NCBI GenBank assembly: GCA_009760855.2
Contig: WPIO01000029.1
Location: forward strand, 1,868,501 to 1,932,500
DNA length: 64,000 nucleotides
From: Cristatella mucedo
Taxonomy: Eukaryota; Bryozoa; Phylactolaemata; Cristatellidae
Direction: 5' to 3'
The position numbers were made by a program, and so were the translations under genes. The notes under the pieces were generated by a model, which was not told the origin of the DNA, made no database searches, and worked only from the letters and a program-made list of their open reading frames with translations. Shown here one piece after another: positions 61,961 to 64,000 of the stretch; position 1 is the stretch's first letter, and every line of letters begins with the position of its first letter.

Positions 61961-63234
61961 AATGGCAGAGCATTACGAGTGATGATTTGCACAGCATTCA
62001 AGAGCTTCTAGCTAGTGCCACCCCCCCCCCCCCCCGTCGAAATGGCAGCACAGTGAGTACATTAAATGGACACCACCCCCTCCCCAAAGTACATTTGCCC
62101 CACAGCTTCCATCGTGGTATGCAATGCTTTAAATCAGTACACTGTTAAATAACCTACACTGTACAAAAAATGTTGGTAGGAAAGTCTGAAAGCAATCATG
62201 GCTATGAACTTCACAAGTATTCATATTGAATAAAAGATTTGGTAGCTATTCAAGAAGTTCAATGGTCAGTCATTATTGACAAGGAAAAGGTGCCACTAAA
62301 ACGAACAAACCAATATTAAGATATTTGAACGAATTGGGAATTCGGCACAAAAAAGTCCGCTAATGCAAGAGTGCTTATCAACAGCTTTAGTGCATGAAAC
62401 CCTAATGCCACTTTTGACATACTGCTTCCAATACCCTCAAGAACCACTGGTATTAGCAGACAAAGGCTGGCCAGAACCGCCCCGTAGCATTGTTGGCACA
62501 GGTCGGAGCGGAAAAAACTTAGGACACTTCCAAACTCGCTATAAGAACACCACCATCCCCCAGCACCTTCTCTCACGGATCCAGTAGGTTCTCCGGCAGT
62601 TTGGAGTCGAGATCCGAGCTCAGGACAGGTGCAGCTAAGGTGAGGGGAGCCTGTCTAATCAACCCATCAACGATCGGGTTCTGCAGAGCTGGAGCTGGTC
62701 ATCTCACAGACTCCATGCCTCCTTCACTGGAGGGAGTAGCCGGTTGGTTGTAACACCATCAGAAGAGGGAGGGGTGCTTATATACCTGCTCAAAACTGGA
62801 CAGCTGAATGGCTGCTTTGCCTTCTTGCATACCCTCAGCAAGGCATTAGAGCTTCGGATTTGGCTGGTGATGACACACTCACGTCCATTGGATACTTTTG
62901 TACACCAGAACAGGTGTATTTCAGCCAGCGCAGCTATGAGCTGTCTGGCAGTCCAGGAATTCAGGGCCTAACGGAACTTACGCCCACATTATATAGCTAC
63001 CGCCAAACAGAGCTCTCTAAGAGCACAGCACTAGCAGAAATGCTATAAAAATTGATCAATTTAACCTATGAATTATCCTTGATAAAAATCTGCCCATTTT
63101 ATGAAGAAGGTTGTATATAACAAGATAGTGAAATTTCCCAACCTCGACAATTCCTTAACAGGCCGTCATGGCAGAAGCTAGTGCTGCTGTACAATCCATA
63201 GATGAGAGATTAACATGCTCGATAAGAGCTTATA
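61961..63234. other. Nothing recognised except a C run
   Basis: C15 at 62,021. A short plus frame near 62.86-63.05 kb (GYFCTPEQVYFSQRSYELSG) is protein-like but unassigned. Confidence 0.45.
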
Positions 63235-63863
63235 ACCCCCTTGCCCAAGTCGGCAGCTAGACTTGTCTGCCGTGAGCGTCGCAGTTGCCACATTACTCCA
63301 CTTCTCGCCGACCTGCACTGGCTACCAGTCAAGCAACGGATTGACTTCAAGGTTTTGTCGCTCACTTTTAGGTCCCTTCATTATATGGCTCCAGCCTATC
63401 TGTCAGATATACTACCCCATGAGGCCAAGCATCGTACCACCCGCTTTTCGGAATCCAACAGTCTAGAAATACCTCATACAAACCTTAAATCCTTTGGAGA
63501 CCGTGCATTTAGTTCATATGCTCCCAAAGCCTGGAACTCCCTCCCGACCTGCGTCAGAACATCCCATGACCTGACCACATTTAAAAGGAACCTAAAAACA
63601 CCTATTTAGGACAGCATTTAGTGGGTCCCTGTGATTCGTCCTTGATGTGCTTATGCGTGCTGACACTGTGCATGCTGCCACTAACCACATTTGCATGCTG
63701 ACCCTGTGCATGTCACCCCTAACCATATTATTCATTTCGTTTGTTTTTCAAGCATGATTTTACTTACCATTCAATTGCATTTCACTTTACAGCAAATGTA
63801 AAGCGTCTAGAGAGAGATTAAGTTCTCTGAGGGCGCTTTATCAAGTGAATTATTATTATTATT
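63235..63863 (+). mobile_element. LINE-1 fragment with (ATT)n tail
   Basis: One open stretch of 122 codons: [60 protein letters not shown], then the complete 3' UTR and tail. It is among the best preserved 3' ends. Confidence 0.9.
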
Positions 63864-63884
63864 ATAAGTCAAGTTAGCTGATCA

Positions 63885-64000
63885 AACAGTTTCGGTTATA
63901 TGGCAGCAGAACAGCCTTAATGGCTATCACCATAGCTTACCATAGCGTGGCAATAAAGAATTGCCTACTGCATGACTCGAACCCTGGGTCGCGAAGCACC
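63885..64000 (-). mobile_element. SINE B copy running off the window end
   Basis: The plus strand shows ATATGGCAGCAGAACAGCCT, TAATGGCTATCACC, AATTGCCTACTGCATGACTC and CGAACCCTGGGTC (B box). Cut by the end of the window. Confidence 0.65.

Noticed and set aside
62316-62576. 86-codon minus frame with hydrophobic stretch
   Set aside because: No recognisable family, no splice support, and composition like its surroundings.

Overview
This is a piece of an animal nuclear genome. The genes carry GT-AG introns with short exons, most of the remaining DNA is transposon debris and microsatellites, and nothing looks bacterial or organellar. It holds two recognisable genes, a Golgi reassembly stacking protein (GRASP/GORASP) and a retinoic acid receptor (RAR)-like nuclear receptor. 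RAR is a bilaterian gene, and the many CR1/L2-type LINE copies with (ATT)n tails suggest an invertebrate bilaterian. I cannot name the phylum from sequence alone.

Layout. About 1-7.4 kb is intergenic: a LINE tail, a (TG)n tract, an unidentified broken reading frame (1.2-1.7 kb), an LTR-like block, a second LINE family and GC-rich tandem duplications. From 7,529 to 24,388 on the + strand lies a complete 10-exon GRASP gene of 461 codons, with an 8.1 kb first intron full of repeats. From 53,408 down to 25,328 on the - strand lies the RAR-like gene: seven exons covering the whole DNA-binding domain, hinge, ligand-binding domain and the AF-2 helix with its stop codon. Its 5' end (most of the A/B region and promoter) was not found. 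From 53.4 to 64 kb are LINE, SINE and Tc1/mariner copies, including the longest LINE (55.5-58.2 kb, - strand).

The two genes converge tail to tail. Their stop codons are 939 bp apart, and the nearest canonical poly(A) signals (GRASP 24,776; RAR 24,487 on the - strand) imply that the 3' UTRs may overlap by about 300 nt. There is no reason to think the proteins act together. GRASP tethers Golgi cisternae and RAR is a ligand-regulated transcription factor.

The mobile elements are: a CR1/L2-like LINE family with (ATT)n tails (about 15 pieces); a second LINE family ending in a TTACAGACGGAGATACATTA-type 3' end (4 pieces); a SINE (A) whose 3' end copies the first LINE's tail; a tRNA-derived SINE (B) with B boxes (8-9 copies); Tc1/mariner elements, one with both terminal repeats and TA target sites; a gypsy-like remnant; and an unassigned G-rich repeat present twice. 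I found no system that is clearly new to biology. The points most worth checking are the RAR ligand-pocket substitution, its optional in-frame insert, its GC-AG intron, the overlapping 3' ends, a perfect 21-bp hairpin in GRASP intron 1, and two unidentified coding-like stretches.
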